From contig NZ_FMTP01000004.1 in the NCBI RefSeq assembly GCF_900100155.1, positions 404,373-468,372 on the forward strand: a stretch of DNA of 64,000 nucleotides. The letters run 5' to 3'. The position numbers were made by a program, and so were the translations under genes. This stretch comes from Ancylobacter rudongensis (lineage in GTDB: Bacteria > Pseudomonadota > Alphaproteobacteria > Rhizobiales > Xanthobacteraceae). This document shows positions 37,870 through 46,405 of this stretch, piece by piece (positions within the stretch are counted from its first letter, which is position 1; the number at the start of each line of letters is the position of its first letter). The notes beneath the pieces were generated by a model that worked only from the letters and a program-made list of their open reading frames with translations, had not been told where the DNA came from and did no database searches.

Positions 37870-38208
37870 ATGCAGCCCAATCCGTTCGGTGGCGTGATCG
37901 AGAATCTGACGGTCGAGGAGGTCAGGGCCGGCCTCGAAGACGGCACCATCCTTCTTGTCGATGTGCGCGAGCCGAACGAACTGGCCGCCGAGCGCATTCC
38001 CGGCGCGGTCGACTTTCCGCTCTCCACCTTCGATGCCGCCGCCCTGCCGGATCCCGGCGACAAGAAGCTGGTGTTTTCCTGCCGCTCGGGCCAGCGCTCG
38101 CAGAAGGCGGCCGCCGCCGCGCAGGCCGCCGGCTTCGACCTTCACCGCCACATGGCGGGTGGCATTCTGGCCTGGAAGGACGCCGGCTTCGACACGAAGC
38201 AGGGCTGA
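37870..38208 (+). CDS. Rhodanese-like domain protein
   Basis: 112 residues, a single rhodanese domain. Active-site loop FSCRSGQRSQKA with persulfide Cys; CH2 motifs LVDVREPNELAAERIPGAVD and HMAGGILAWKDAGFDT. A 6-residue loop (CRSGQR) is typical of the phage-shock/GlpE class, which move sulfane sulfur. The ATG at 37870 follows AAGGAG. Its stop overlaps the start of the next gene by one base (TGATG). Confidence 0.93.
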   Translation: MQPNPFGGVIENLTVEEVRAGLEDGTILLVDVREPNELAAERIPGAVDFPLSTFDAAALPDPGDKKLVFSCRSGQRSQKAAAAAQAAGFDLHRHMAGGILAWKDAGFDTKQG

Positions 38209-39374
38209 TGGCAAGGGCGCGCGGTTCTCGTCTTTTCCGTAACTTCCGCGACAGGCTGGCCCGCAGGCGCGGCCAGACGCTGGCCGGGCGCGAGCCGGTG
38301 CCGCGCGCGCGGCGCCTTGTGCTCCATGTCGGGGGCCCGAAATGCGGAAGCTCGGCGATACAGGCGGCGCTCGCCGCCAATAATGAGCGGCTGGCCGCCC
38401 GCGGCGTTCTGGTCGCCTCCGACGCGATGGATGCGGCTCAGATCATCACCTATGGTCAGGTCGGCTATTTCCGGGAGATGGGCGACCGGCCGACCCGCGT
38501 CGAGGAGCTGACGCACCGCTTCAAGGCGCTGGCCGTGGCGATGGACGATCGCGCCGCCGATATGCTGATTCTCAGCGCCGAGAACCTGCTCCTGCAGCCC
38601 GGCGCGGCCGCCATGGTGATCCCGGCAGCCCGCGCGGCGGGGTTCCTCCCCGAAGTGTTCGCCTATGTCCGCCGCCGGGACGACTTCCTGATCGCGGCGT
38701 GGCAGCAATGGGGCGTCAAGACTCATGCCTCTCCCGAGGAGTTCTGGAAGGACTTCGACTTTTCCGGATGGCTGCCGGCCTTGACGTCGTGGGAGGAGCA
38801 GGTGGGACTGCAGAGCCTCAAGGTCTTTCCCTATCGTCGGGATTTTTTCCCCGACGGCGACGTGACAGTCCACTTCATGCAGGTCATCGGGCTGCATTCT
38901 CCCGAGATGGCGCGCCCGGCCCCGGCCAATCCCAGCTGCAACGAGCATCTGACCGATCTGCTCAACCGCGTGCGCGACCTGTTTTCGGGGGGGCACGACA
39001 ATGACGTGCTCGACAAGCTGGCGCAGATCATCGGGCCGGCTGCCTTCAAAGCCGGTTCGGGCTCCTATTTCCTGCCCCTTGAGCAGCGCCGTGCCGTGCT
39101 GGAGCAGGCCCGCGCGGATGATGAGGCGGTGAAGGCGCGCTACGTGCCGCAGCTTGGAGCCGCGCCGCTGTTTCCGCCATTGCGGCCGGAACAGGTGGTG
39201 GAATGCTCCGACATCGAGAAGCTCCGGGCCGAGAATGCGCTGCTGCTGCGCGCGATCTATTCGCTCAACCTGCGCGTTTCCCAGATCGAGACCGCGACGC
39301 CTGCCGCGCCGTCCTGGCGACGCCTCCTGCCGAAACGCCGGAGCGGGGTCCGAGCGGTTCAGCCTGATCGGTGA
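38208..39374 (+). CDS. Sulfotransferase-like P-loop protein
   Basis: 388 residues. After a basic 35-residue start comes VLHVGGPKCGSSAIQAALAA (residues 38-57), a PAPS-binding 5'-PSB loop of the sulfotransferase type, and an Arg/Ser-containing later segment (MLILSAENLLLQP, PEVFAYVRRRDDFLIAAWQQ) in which RR and the following acidic residues resemble the 3'-phosphate site. A C-terminal coiled-coil-like segment IEKLRAENALLLRAIYSLNL precedes a basic tail. Probably decorates a surface glycan with sulfate, but the acceptor is unknown. Overlap with the rhodanese gene indicates coupled expression. Confidence 0.75.
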   Translation: MARARGSRLFRNFRDRLARRRGQTLAGREPVPRARRLVLHVGGPKCGSSAIQAALAANNERLAARGVLVASDAMDAAQIITYGQVGYFREMGDRPTRVEELTHRFKALAVAMDDRAADMLILSAENLLLQPGAAAMVIPAARAAGFLPEVFAYVRRRDDFLIAAWQQWGVKTHASPEEFWKDFDFSGWLPALTSWEEQVGLQSLKVFPYRRDFFPDGDVTVHFMQVIGLHSPEMARPAPANPSCNEHLTDLLNRVRDLFSGGHDNDVLDKLAQIIGPAAFKAGSGSYFLPLEQRRAVLEQARADDEAVKARYVPQLGAAPLFPPLRPEQVVECSDIEKLRAENALLLRAIYSLNLRVSQIETATPAAPSWRRLLPKRRSGVRAVQPDR

Positions 39375-39394
39375 GGCCGCCCTCCGGCCCCGCT

Positions 39395-40774
39395 CTAGCC
39401 GACCAGCCGCTCGACCACGTTGCGCGTGGCGGCAACAAGATTGTCGACCTGCGCCTGCGACGTCGCCGGGGAGGCGAGCATCATGTCGTGGAAGGGCGAG
39501 ATCAGCACCCCCCGCACCAGCAAGGCGAGATGCGTCGTGGCCTCCAGCGCCGGATAGTGCGCGGCCTTGGCCTGCCGCCCGTCGGTGAGCGGGAAGGGCG
39601 CCCGCACCACTTCCACCCGCGCGCCGCAGCGGGCGACGTGCCAGGGCAGGCGGGCCTCGCTCAGCACCTGCGCCAGCCCCGCCTCCATCCGGTCGGCGAG
39701 GCGGTTCATCTGCGCATAGGCGGCCTCGGTGGCGACCTCTTCGAGATTGGCGCGCAGGGCGGCCAGCTGCAGCGGGCTGCCTGAGAGCGTCGTGCCCATG
39801 CCGGAATGGCCGTCGGGCCGGTTGATGCGGGCGGTGCGGAAGCGCTCGGCCACGTCCTCGGTCATGCCCCAGACAGCGGCGGGAATGCCGCCGGCGACCG
39901 CCTTGCCGGCGACAAACATGTCCGGCTCCAGCCCATGGGTGCGGGTATAGCCGCCCGGGCCGGTGGAGAGGGTGTGGGTCTCGTCGATCAGCAGCAGCGT
40001 GCCGTGGCGCCGGGTGATCTCGCGCAACCCCTCATGGAAGCCGGGCTGGGGCAGCACCATGGCGCAGTTGGTCATCACAGGTTCGGCGATGACGCAGGCC
40101 ACGGTGCGGTCCGCCAGCGCCGCCTCCAGCGCATCGAGATCGTTGAACGGCACGACGCGGGTGAGCGTGGCGAGGTCGCGCGGCTCGCCCATCAAGGCGG
40201 GACGGTTGCCGACGCGCCCGTCCGGCCCGATCTCGACGAAGGTCTCGTCCACCGCGCCGTGATAGGCACCATCGAAGACGAGGATGCGCGGGCGCCCGGT
40301 GGCGGCGCGGGCGGCGCGCAGGGCGAAGCGGTTGGCGTCGGTGGCGGTGGTGGCGATCTGCCAATAGGGCAGGCCGAAGCGGGCGGCGAGCAGATCGCCG
40401 ACAAGGGCGGCGTCCGGGCTCGGCAGCATGGTGGCGAGGCCGGCCGTTGCCTGCCGCGCCAGCGCCTGCGCCACCGGGGCCGGCCCATGGCCGAACAGCG
40501 AGGCGGTGTCGCCAAGGCAGAAATCGTCATAGGCATGGCCGTCCACATCGACCAGCCGGGCGCCGCTGGCCTGCGCGATGACGAGCGGCACCGGGGTCGA
40601 CCAGTCGACCATCCAGTGCATCGGCACGCCGTCGAGCAGATGGGCGGCGGCCTCGGCGGCGGCGCGCGTCTTCGGCCGGGTGCCGAGATAGAGCGCTTCC
40701 GCCTCCGCCCGCAGCGCGGCGGTGCGGGCCGGGCTGACGCCCGGTCCATCCGGAATGGAGGTCACGGCATTCAT
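39395..40774 (-). CDS. Class III aminotransferase (glutamate-1-semialdehyde aminomutase-like)
   Basis: 459 residues, PLP-dependent fold type I. PLP-phosphate and ring contacts appear in ILVFDGAYHGAVDETFVEIG and LLLIDETHTLSTGPGGYT (Asp of the ring), with the Schiff-base Lys in MFVAGKAVAGGIPAAVWG; HSGMGTTLSGSPLQLAALRA is the phosphate-binding loop. The order places it in a polyamine block with SpuC-like and PuuA-like enzymes; it is not the housekeeping hemL by its divergent termini. Substrate uncertain. ATG at 40774 chosen; the upstream in-frame extension is not conserved-looking. Confidence 0.88.
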   Translation of the reverse strand: MNAVTSIPDGPGVSPARTAALRAEAEALYLGTRPKTRAAAEAAAHLLDGVPMHWMVDWSTPVPLVIAQASGARLVDVDGHAYDDFCLGDTASLFGHGPAPVAQALARQATAGLATMLPSPDAALVGDLLAARFGLPYWQIATTATDANRFALRAARAATGRPRILVFDGAYHGAVDETFVEIGPDGRVGNRPALMGEPRDLATLTRVVPFNDLDALEAALADRTVACVIAEPVMTNCAMVLPQPGFHEGLREITRRHGTLLLIDETHTLSTGPGGYTRTHGLEPDMFVAGKAVAGGIPAAVWGMTEDVAERFRTARINRPDGHSGMGTTLSGSPLQLAALRANLEEVATEAAYAQMNRLADRMEAGLAQVLSEARLPWHVARCGARVEVVRAPFPLTDGRQAKAAHYPALEATTHLALLVRGVLISPFHDMMLASPATSQAQVDNLVAATRNVVERLVG

Positions 40775-40842
40775 ATCCGGGCTCGCGCGTGTTGTGCCTG
40801 CGCGCTCATATAAGCACGTTTCCGCGACGGGTGGGGGTGCTG

Positions 40843-42222
40843 CTAGCGCACCCAGCCCCAGCGCTTGAGCTCGGCGAAGGTCTCGTCCAACGTCTTGCGC
40901 ACGCGGGCAACCAGCTCGTCGCATTCCTCATGCGAGATGATGAGCGGCGGGGCGATGATCAGCCGGTCGCGCACGGCGCGCATGACGAGGTTGTTCTTGA
41001 ACGAGAAGTCCCGCGCCAGCGTGCCGGCCTTGCCGACATCGGGGAATTTGGTGCGGCCGGCCTTGTCAGGCGTCAGCTCCAGCGCGCCGAGGAGGCCCGT
41101 CATCGGCGCCTCGCCCACCAGCGGGTGCTCGGCCAGCGCGCTCCAGCGGGCCTTGAGATAGGGGCCGACATCATTGGCGACGCGGCCCACCAGATCCTCG
41201 CGCTGCATGATGGCGAGATTGGCCAGCGCGGCGGCGCAGGCGGCGGGATGGCCGGAATAGGTGTAGCCATGGTTGAAGTCGCCGCCTTCATGCAGCACTT
41301 CGGCCACGCGGTCGGCCACCATCACCCCGCCGAGCGGCATGTAGCCTGAGGTGATGCCCTTGGCCATGACAAGAATGTCCGGCTCTGTGCCGAAGGTCTC
41401 GCAGCCGAACCAGTTGCCGGTGCGCCCGAAGCCGCAGATCACTTCGTCGGAAACGAACAGAATGTCGCGCTCGCGGCAGATGCGGGCGACTTCAGGCCAG
41501 TAGCTGGCGGGCGGGATGATGACGCCGCCGGCGCCCTGGATCGGCTCGGCGATGAAGGCGGCGATGCGGTCCTCGCCCATGGCGTCGATGGTGGCTTCCA
41601 GCGCCCGGGCGGTACGCAGGCCGAATTCCTCCGGTGTCTCGCCCTGGCGCGCCTCGCCCCAGAAATAGGGCTGGGCGATGTGCAGGATGTCGGGAATGAC
41701 CGCGCTCTGGCCGTGCATCGGCGCCATGCCGCCCAGGCTGCCGGCGGCGACGGTGGAGCCGTGATAGGCGTTGCGGCGCGAGATGATGATCTTCTTCTCC
41801 GGCTTCTCCTTGATCTGGAAGAAGCGGCGGACCAGCTTGATCACCGTGTCGTTGGATTCTGAGCCGGAGCCGGTGAAGAACACCTTGTTGAACTGCGGCG
41901 GGGTCAGCTCGGCGAGCTTGGCCGACAGCTCGATGGCCGGGCGGTGCGTGGTCTTGAAGAAGGTGTTGTAATAGGGCAGTTCGCGCAGCTGCGCCGCCAC
42001 CGCCTCGACGATCTCCTCGCGGCCATAGCCGACATTCACGCACCACAGGCCGGACATGCCGTCGAGAATGCGGTTGCCGTCCGAATCGGTCAGCCAGACG
42101 CCTTCCGCCTTGACCACGATGCGTGAGCCCTCTTCGTTCAGCGTCTTCATGTCGCTGAACGGGTGGAGGTGATGGGCCGCATCGAGTGCACGCAGCTCGG
42201 CCGTGGATCTGGGCAGGGTCAT
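40843..42222 (-). CDS. Aspartate aminotransferase family, polyamine/omega-amino acid:pyruvate type
   Basis: 459 residues, class III PLP enzyme. The start HHLHPFSDMKTLNEEGSRIV is typical of the SpuC/omega-transaminase branch; VFFTGSGSESNDTVIKLVRR holds phosphate-binding residues, RRNAYHGSTVAAGSLGG the PLP stacking Tyr, LFVSDEVICGFGRTG the PLP Asp, and DILVMAKGITSGYMPLGG the Schiff-base Lys. Likely removes the amino group from putrescine or a gamma-glutamyl derivative. Divergent from the ligase gene across a 244-bp region that contains a palindrome at 42304. Confidence 0.92.
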   Translation of the reverse strand: MTLPRSTAELRALDAAHHLHPFSDMKTLNEEGSRIVVKAEGVWLTDSDGNRILDGMSGLWCVNVGYGREEIVEAVAAQLRELPYYNTFFKTTHRPAIELSAKLAELTPPQFNKVFFTGSGSESNDTVIKLVRRFFQIKEKPEKKIIISRRNAYHGSTVAAGSLGGMAPMHGQSAVIPDILHIAQPYFWGEARQGETPEEFGLRTARALEATIDAMGEDRIAAFIAEPIQGAGGVIIPPASYWPEVARICRERDILFVSDEVICGFGRTGNWFGCETFGTEPDILVMAKGITSGYMPLGGVMVADRVAEVLHEGGDFNHGYTYSGHPAACAAALANLAIMQREDLVGRVANDVGPYLKARWSALAEHPLVGEAPMTGLLGALELTPDKAGRTKFPDVGKAGTLARDFSFKNNLVMRAVRDRLIIAPPLIISHEECDELVARVRKTLDETFAELKRWGWVR

Positions 42223-42303
42223 CTGTCGCTTCCTATCCCGTTACGTCCTCCCGGCGGGGCGCAGCACGACGCGCCGGCCGGAGGGCGGAAAACCTGCCGG
42301 CAC

Positions 42304-42317
42304 AATGTGATCACATT
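42304..42317. promoter_or_regulatory. Perfect 14-bp palindrome between divergent polyamine genes
   Basis: AATGTGATCACATT, followed by TTGCG, in the 244-bp region between the aminotransferase and ligase genes. Its core TGTGATCACA resembles GntR/FadR-family operators more than a CRP site, since the two half-sites abut. A candidate operator for a polyamine-responsive regulator; no regulator gene lies beside it. Confidence 0.5.
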
Positions 42318-42466
42318 TTGCGTGCGTCAAGTCGTCCGGCGTGGCAGAACTGCCGCCGCACGGCATCGGGACGCCGGCAGCTTCCGGCCCCACCACGGGC
42401 GGGCGGCTTGACCGATACCCCCGCACCGTGCGCAGATTTGATGTATCGACGTTTACCAGGTGGATC

Positions 42467-43876
42467 ATGCCATTGCCCGAAGCCGTGGAAGACGCCACGG
42501 CCGCTGCGCGCGAAACCGTTCCGCAGATCGACGAATTCGGCGCCTATGTCGCCGCCAACGGCGCGCCCGAGATCGTCGAGGTTCTGCTGCCCGACACGCA
42601 TGGCGTGCTGCGCGGCAAATGGATTCCCGGCGGGGCGGGGGGCAAGATCTGGGGCGATGGCGTCGCCATCCCGCTCTCCATCTTCGGCCTCGACATCTGG
42701 GGCCGCGAGGTCGAGGAAACCGGCATCCATATCGAGACCGGCGACCGCGACGGCATCTGCCGCCCGGTGGCGGGTACGCTGAAGCCGGTGCCGTGGTCGC
42801 CACGCCCGGCGGCGCAGGTGATGCTCTCCATGTATGAGCCGGACGGGCGGGGCTTTGAGCGGCCGTGGGATCTCGACCCGCGCCACAAGCTGGAGGCGCA
42901 GGTAAAGCGCCTCGCCGCGCTAGGGCTCACCCCGTGCGTCGCCTTCGAGCTGGAATTCTACCTGATGAAGCCGGCGCCGGGGCCCAACGGCGTGCCCGAG
43001 CCGGTGTTTCCCGCCTCGGTCGGCGGGCCGGCGCGGCAGAACATGTATTCCATGTCCGACCTCGACGCCTATGCCGGCCTGCTGCACGATGTGCGCGAGG
43101 CCGCCCGCATCCAGGGCCTGCCGGCCGATACGGTGATCTCGGAAGCCGCGCCCGGCCAGTATGAGGTGAACCTCTATCACCGCCGCGACCCGATGGCGGC
43201 GGCGGACGACGCCATCCTGCTGCGCCGGCTGATCGACGGAGTGGCCCGCAAGCATGGCGTGCGCGCCAGCTTCATGGCCAAGCCCTTTCTCGACTTCGCC
43301 GGCTCGGGGATGCATGTGCATGTGAGCCTGACGGATGGCGAGGGCCACAACGCCTTCGGCGCCGGCGAGGCGGGCGAGCGCCTGCTGCGCCAGTGCGCGG
43401 CGGGGCTGCTCGACACCATGGCGGACACCGCCGTGCTCTATGTGCCGAGCTATAACGGCTTCCGCCGCCTGGTTCCCGGCAGCTATGCCCCCACCAGTAT
43501 CTCCTGGGGCTATGACAACCGCGCGGTAGCGGTGCGGGTGCCGAACGGGCCGCCCAAAGCGCGCCGGCTGGAGCACCGCATCGCCGGCGCCGACGCCCAT
43601 CCCCATCTCGTGCTGGCCGCGATCCTCGCCGGCATGCTGGAGGGCATCGAGCGGGCGCTGGAGCCGCCGCCGCCGCTGACCGGCAATGCCTATGAGCAGG
43701 AGGCGCCGCACCTGTCCTACGACATGGGCGAGGCGATCCGTGCCTTCGGCCGCTCCGACTTCGTGGCGCGGGCCTTCGGCGCGGAATATCAGCGCGTCTT
43801 CGCCATCATGAAGGAGGCGGAGCTCACGGCCTTCGAACGGCGGATCAACCCGCTGGAGTACGAGACCTATTTGTGA
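42467..43876 (+). CDS. Glutamine synthetase family, gamma-glutamylpolyamine ligase type
   Basis: 469 residues. GS beta-grasp start (EIVEVLLPDTHGVLRGKWIP), catalytic core FELEFYL (metal Glu), EAAPGQYEVNL, FMAKPFLDFAGSGMHVHVSL and PGSYAPTSISWGYDNRAVAV (ATP/Glu Arg), ending RINPLEYETYL. Length and neighbours (SpuC-like aminotransferase and PotF-like binding protein) fit PuuA-type gamma-glutamylputrescine synthetase, which starts the gamma-glutamylation route of putrescine breakdown. Start ATG 42467 chosen (AGGTGG upstream); the longer frame to 42341 is unlikely. Confidence 0.9.
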   Translation: MPLPEAVEDATAAARETVPQIDEFGAYVAANGAPEIVEVLLPDTHGVLRGKWIPGGAGGKIWGDGVAIPLSIFGLDIWGREVEETGIHIETGDRDGICRPVAGTLKPVPWSPRPAAQVMLSMYEPDGRGFERPWDLDPRHKLEAQVKRLAALGLTPCVAFELEFYLMKPAPGPNGVPEPVFPASVGGPARQNMYSMSDLDAYAGLLHDVREAARIQGLPADTVISEAAPGQYEVNLYHRRDPMAAADDAILLRRLIDGVARKHGVRASFMAKPFLDFAGSGMHVHVSLTDGEGHNAFGAGEAGERLLRQCAAGLLDTMADTAVLYVPSYNGFRRLVPGSYAPTSISWGYDNRAVAVRVPNGPPKARRLEHRIAGADAHPHLVLAAILAGMLEGIERALEPPPPLTGNAYEQEAPHLSYDMGEAIRAFGRSDFVARAFGAEYQRVFAIMKEAELTAFERRINPLEYETYL

Positions 43877-43991
43877 GCCCCGCCGGATTTGTGAGCACGG
43901 TGATGGCTTGAGCAGAGGCGGCCGACGCTCTAGCCTTCACCTGACGTGGTTTGCGTTCGACCCAAGAAACCCATTTCCCGAGGAGAATAGG

Positions 43992-45101
43992 ATGTCTCGC
44001 CTCCTGACGACCATCGCGGCAGGCCTTTTGACCGCGCTGGCGATTGCGCCGGCCTCGGCACAGGACAAGGTCGTGAACGTCTACAACTGGTCCGACTATA
44101 TCGACGAGTCGGTACTGGAGGCGTTCACCAAGGAAACCGGCATCAAGGTCCGGTATGACGTCTTCGATTCCAACGAGGTGCTGGAGACCAAGCTCCTCGG
44201 CGGCAAGACCGGCTATGACGTGGTGGTGCCGACGGGTTCGTTCCTGCAGCGCCAGATCCAGGCCGGGGTGTTCCTGAAGCTCGACAAGGCCAAGCTGCCG
44301 AACCTGCAGTATCAGTGGCCGCTGATCTCCGAGCGTCTCGCCGTCTATGATCCCGGCAACGAATACGCCGTTAACTACATGTGGGGCACCACCGGCATCG
44401 GCATGAATGTCGACAAGGTGAAAGAGCGTCTCGGCGACATCCCGCTCAACAGCTGGGACATCATGTTCAAGCCGGAAATCCTCGGCAAGCTGAAGGATTG
44501 CGGCGTCTATATGCTGGACGGCCCGGAAGAGGTGATCCCGACCGCGCTGCGCTATCTCGGCAAGGATCCGAACTCCAAGGACCCGAAGGACATCGAAGCC
44601 GCCGGCAAGCTGCTGGCGCCGATCCGCCCCTTCATCCGCAAGTTCGACAGCTCGGGCTATATCAACGCGCTGGCCGGCGGCGACATTTGCATCGCGCTTG
44701 GCTGGTCGGGCGACGTGTTCCAGGCCAAGGCCCGCGCCGAGGAAGCCGCCGAGAAGACCGGCAAGCCGCCGATCAACATCGAGTACGTCATTCCGAAGGA
44801 AGGCGCGCTGATGTGGTTCGACAACTTCGCCATCCCGAAGGATGCCCCGCATCCCGACGAGGCGCTGGCCTTCATCAACTACATGATGAAGCCCGAAGTG
44901 GCGGCGAAGAATTCCGACTACATCTCCTACGCCAACGGCAACCTGGAATCGCAGAAGTTCATCGACAAGGCGATCCTCGACAACCCGGCGATCTACCCGG
45001 ACAAGGAGACGCAGGACAAGCTGTTCACCGTCACCACCTATCCGCAGAAGGTGCAGCGCGTCGTCACCCGCACCTGGAGCGACTTCAAGCGCGGCAAGTG
45101 A
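43992..45101 (+). CDS. Polyamine ABC transporter substrate-binding protein (PotF/SpuD type)
   Basis: 369 residues. Signal peptide MSRLLTTIAAGLLTALAIAP, cleaved at ASA-QD, then VVNVYNWSDYIDESVLEAFT, the standard opening of PotF/PotD proteins. Later blocks: GYDVVVPTGSFLQRQIQAGV, VNYMWGTTGIGMNVDKV, YINALAGGDICIALGWSGDV and PKEGALMWFDNFAIPKDAPH (polyamine-contact acidic and aromatic residues). Strong ribosome site AGGAG. The permease and ATPase genes of the transporter are not in the window; a terminator follows at 45134, so they are not transcribed downstream. Confidence 0.95.
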   Translation: MSRLLTTIAAGLLTALAIAPASAQDKVVNVYNWSDYIDESVLEAFTKETGIKVRYDVFDSNEVLETKLLGGKTGYDVVVPTGSFLQRQIQAGVFLKLDKAKLPNLQYQWPLISERLAVYDPGNEYAVNYMWGTTGIGMNVDKVKERLGDIPLNSWDIMFKPEILGKLKDCGVYMLDGPEEVIPTALRYLGKDPNSKDPKDIEAAGKLLAPIRPFIRKFDSSGYINALAGGDICIALGWSGDVFQAKARAEEAAEKTGKPPINIEYVIPKEGALMWFDNFAIPKDAPHPDEALAFINYMMKPEVAAKNSDYISYANGNLESQKFIDKAILDNPAIYPDKETQDKLFTVTTYPQKVQRVVTRTWSDFKRGK

Positions 45102-45133
45102 GCCTCACGTGAACAACGTTTTCACTTGATGCG

Positions 45134-45162
45134 AAAGGCCGGGCCCAGCGCCCGGCCTTTTT
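45134..45162 (+). terminator. Rho-independent terminator of the polyamine operon
   Basis: AAAGGCCGGGC (45134-45144), loop CCAGC, GCCCGGCCTTT (45150-45160), then TT. An 11-bp perfect stem 33 bp after the PotF-like stop codon. Confidence 0.9.
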
Positions 45163-45214
45163 GTTTGAGGCGAGGACACACGACCCGCCGTTTTCTCATT
45201 CGTCCGCGATGACC

Positions 45215-45312
45215 GTCATCCTGAGGTGCGCGAAGCGCCTCGAAGGATGCTCATCGGGCACACAGTTCCTGCGTGCTTCGAGGCCGGGCAAGAGTCCGGC
45301 ACCTCAGCACGA
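45215..45312. repeat. Inverted pair of REP-like units (GTCATCCTGAGGTGC type)
   Basis: GTCATCCTGAGGTGC...GCCTCGAAGGATG on the left; on the right the inverse order GTGCTTCGAGGCC...GGCACCTCAGCACGAC. The units are reverse complements around a spacer of about 30 bp. It lies between the polyamine terminator and lpxXL; the 312 bp from 45162 to 45473 contain this pair, the next repeat, and no gene. Confidence 0.75.
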
Positions 45313-45334
45313 CGGAGGAAGGCGCGGGGAAGTC

Positions 45335-45437
45335 GTCATCCCGGCCGTGCGCAGCGAGAGCCGGGATCGTGGCCCCGGCTCCCTCGGTTGGCAAGGCGCA
45401 GGCGATCCCGGATCGACCTTCGGTCGTCCGGGATGAC
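45335..45437. repeat. Dispersed palindromic repeat, copy 2
   Basis: GTCATCCCGGCC...GAGAGCCGGGATCG...CGATCCCGGATCG...CCGGGATGAC. Same outer and inner palindromic blocks as 22455-22543, also located between convergent genes. Adjacent to the unrelated REP pair at 45215. Confidence 0.8.
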
Positions 45438-45473
45438 ATCGCAGGAGTATGGTCTCCCGGCGTCTGCGCCCGC

Positions 45474-46379
45474 CTACATCCGCCAGCGCTTGTAGAACCA
45501 GGTCCACTGCTCGGGATATTCGCGCACCCAGCCTTCCACCACCGAGGTGATCATCTGCATGGCGCCGTCGACGTCGATCTTGCCCTTGGCATCGCGCGGC
45601 AGGTCGAGGGCGGGGGTGCACTGGATGCGGAAGCGGCCTTCCGGCAGGCGGATGACGCGGACGCCATGCACCGGGCATTCATAGAGCCGGGCAAGGCGGG
45701 CGATGGTGGGGTTGGCCGAGCAGGGCTGGCCGAAGAACTGGACGGTGGGGCCGCCGCGACGGGCCTGATCGACCAGAATGCCGAGATGCTTGCCCTGGTC
45801 GAGCACGGCGGCAAGCTCGAACACCGCGACATGCGAGGCGGCGACGAGATTGCCCATCACCCGGCTGCGGGCCTCGAACAGCAGGTCGGCGAAGAAGGAA
45901 TTGTCGGGCGCGCGGAACAGCACCGCGCTGTCCAGCCCCTGCGCGGCGGCGGCGATGGCCGGCAGCTCCCAGTTCGCCAGATGCGCAGTGAAGACGAGGG
46001 CCGGCTTGCCGTCGATCCGCATGGCGACGAAATTGGAGACGCCCGTGGTCTCGATCCGGCTCTTGGCCGGCTCCCACATATTGTACTGCCAGATGCGGTC
46101 GAGATGGACGAACTCGCCGCCCATGCGGCCGAGATTGTCCCACATGCCGATGGCGATCGCCTCGCGCTCGGCCTCGGTCTTCTCGGGGTAGGCGAGGCGC
46201 AGATTCTTCAGCGCGGTGCGGTGGATCGAGGTGTGCGGGCCGATCTTGCGCGCCCAGAAGCCGCCGGCCCAGGAGGCGAAGCGCGGCGGCTGCAGGCGCA
46301 TCGCCCCCGCCAGCGCCCACACGCCCGCCGAGAGGGCGGCGTCGCGCAGACGGGTGGTCCAGGGACGGGGGGAGGCCAT
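45474..46379 (-). CDS. lpxXL: Lipid A very-long-chain acyltransferase LpxXL
   Basis: 301 residues. HtrB/LpxL-type acyltransferase. Catalytic HxxxxE motif TAHLANWELPA with His133 and Glu138; an N-terminal hydrophobic anchor (ALSAGVWALAGAMRL) places it at the inner membrane. Last gene of the operon starting at acpXL; in rhizobia LpxXL moves the 27-hydroxyoctacosanoate-type acyl chain from AcpXL onto lipid A. Identification as the XL branch rests on this operon. Terminal WTWFYKRWRM is typical of the family. Confidence 0.92.
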   Translation of the reverse strand: MASPRPWTTRLRDAALSAGVWALAGAMRLQPPRFASWAGGFWARKIGPHTSIHRTALKNLRLAYPEKTEAEREAIAIGMWDNLGRMGGEFVHLDRIWQYNMWEPAKSRIETTGVSNFVAMRIDGKPALVFTAHLANWELPAIAAAAQGLDSAVLFRAPDNSFFADLLFEARSRVMGNLVAASHVAVFELAAVLDQGKHLGILVDQARRGGPTVQFFGQPCSANPTIARLARLYECPVHGVRVIRLPEGRFRIQCTPALDLPRDAKGKIDVDGAMQMITSVVEGWVREYPEQWTWFYKRWRM

Positions 46380-46405
46380 CGTCGCTAAGCTCGAACCTCG
46401 CGCCG

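Noticed and set aside
36654..38063. Minus-strand frame opposite the EamA transporter and rhodanese
   Set aside because: No motif, Arg/His/Gln-rich; the plus-strand genes have family signatures.
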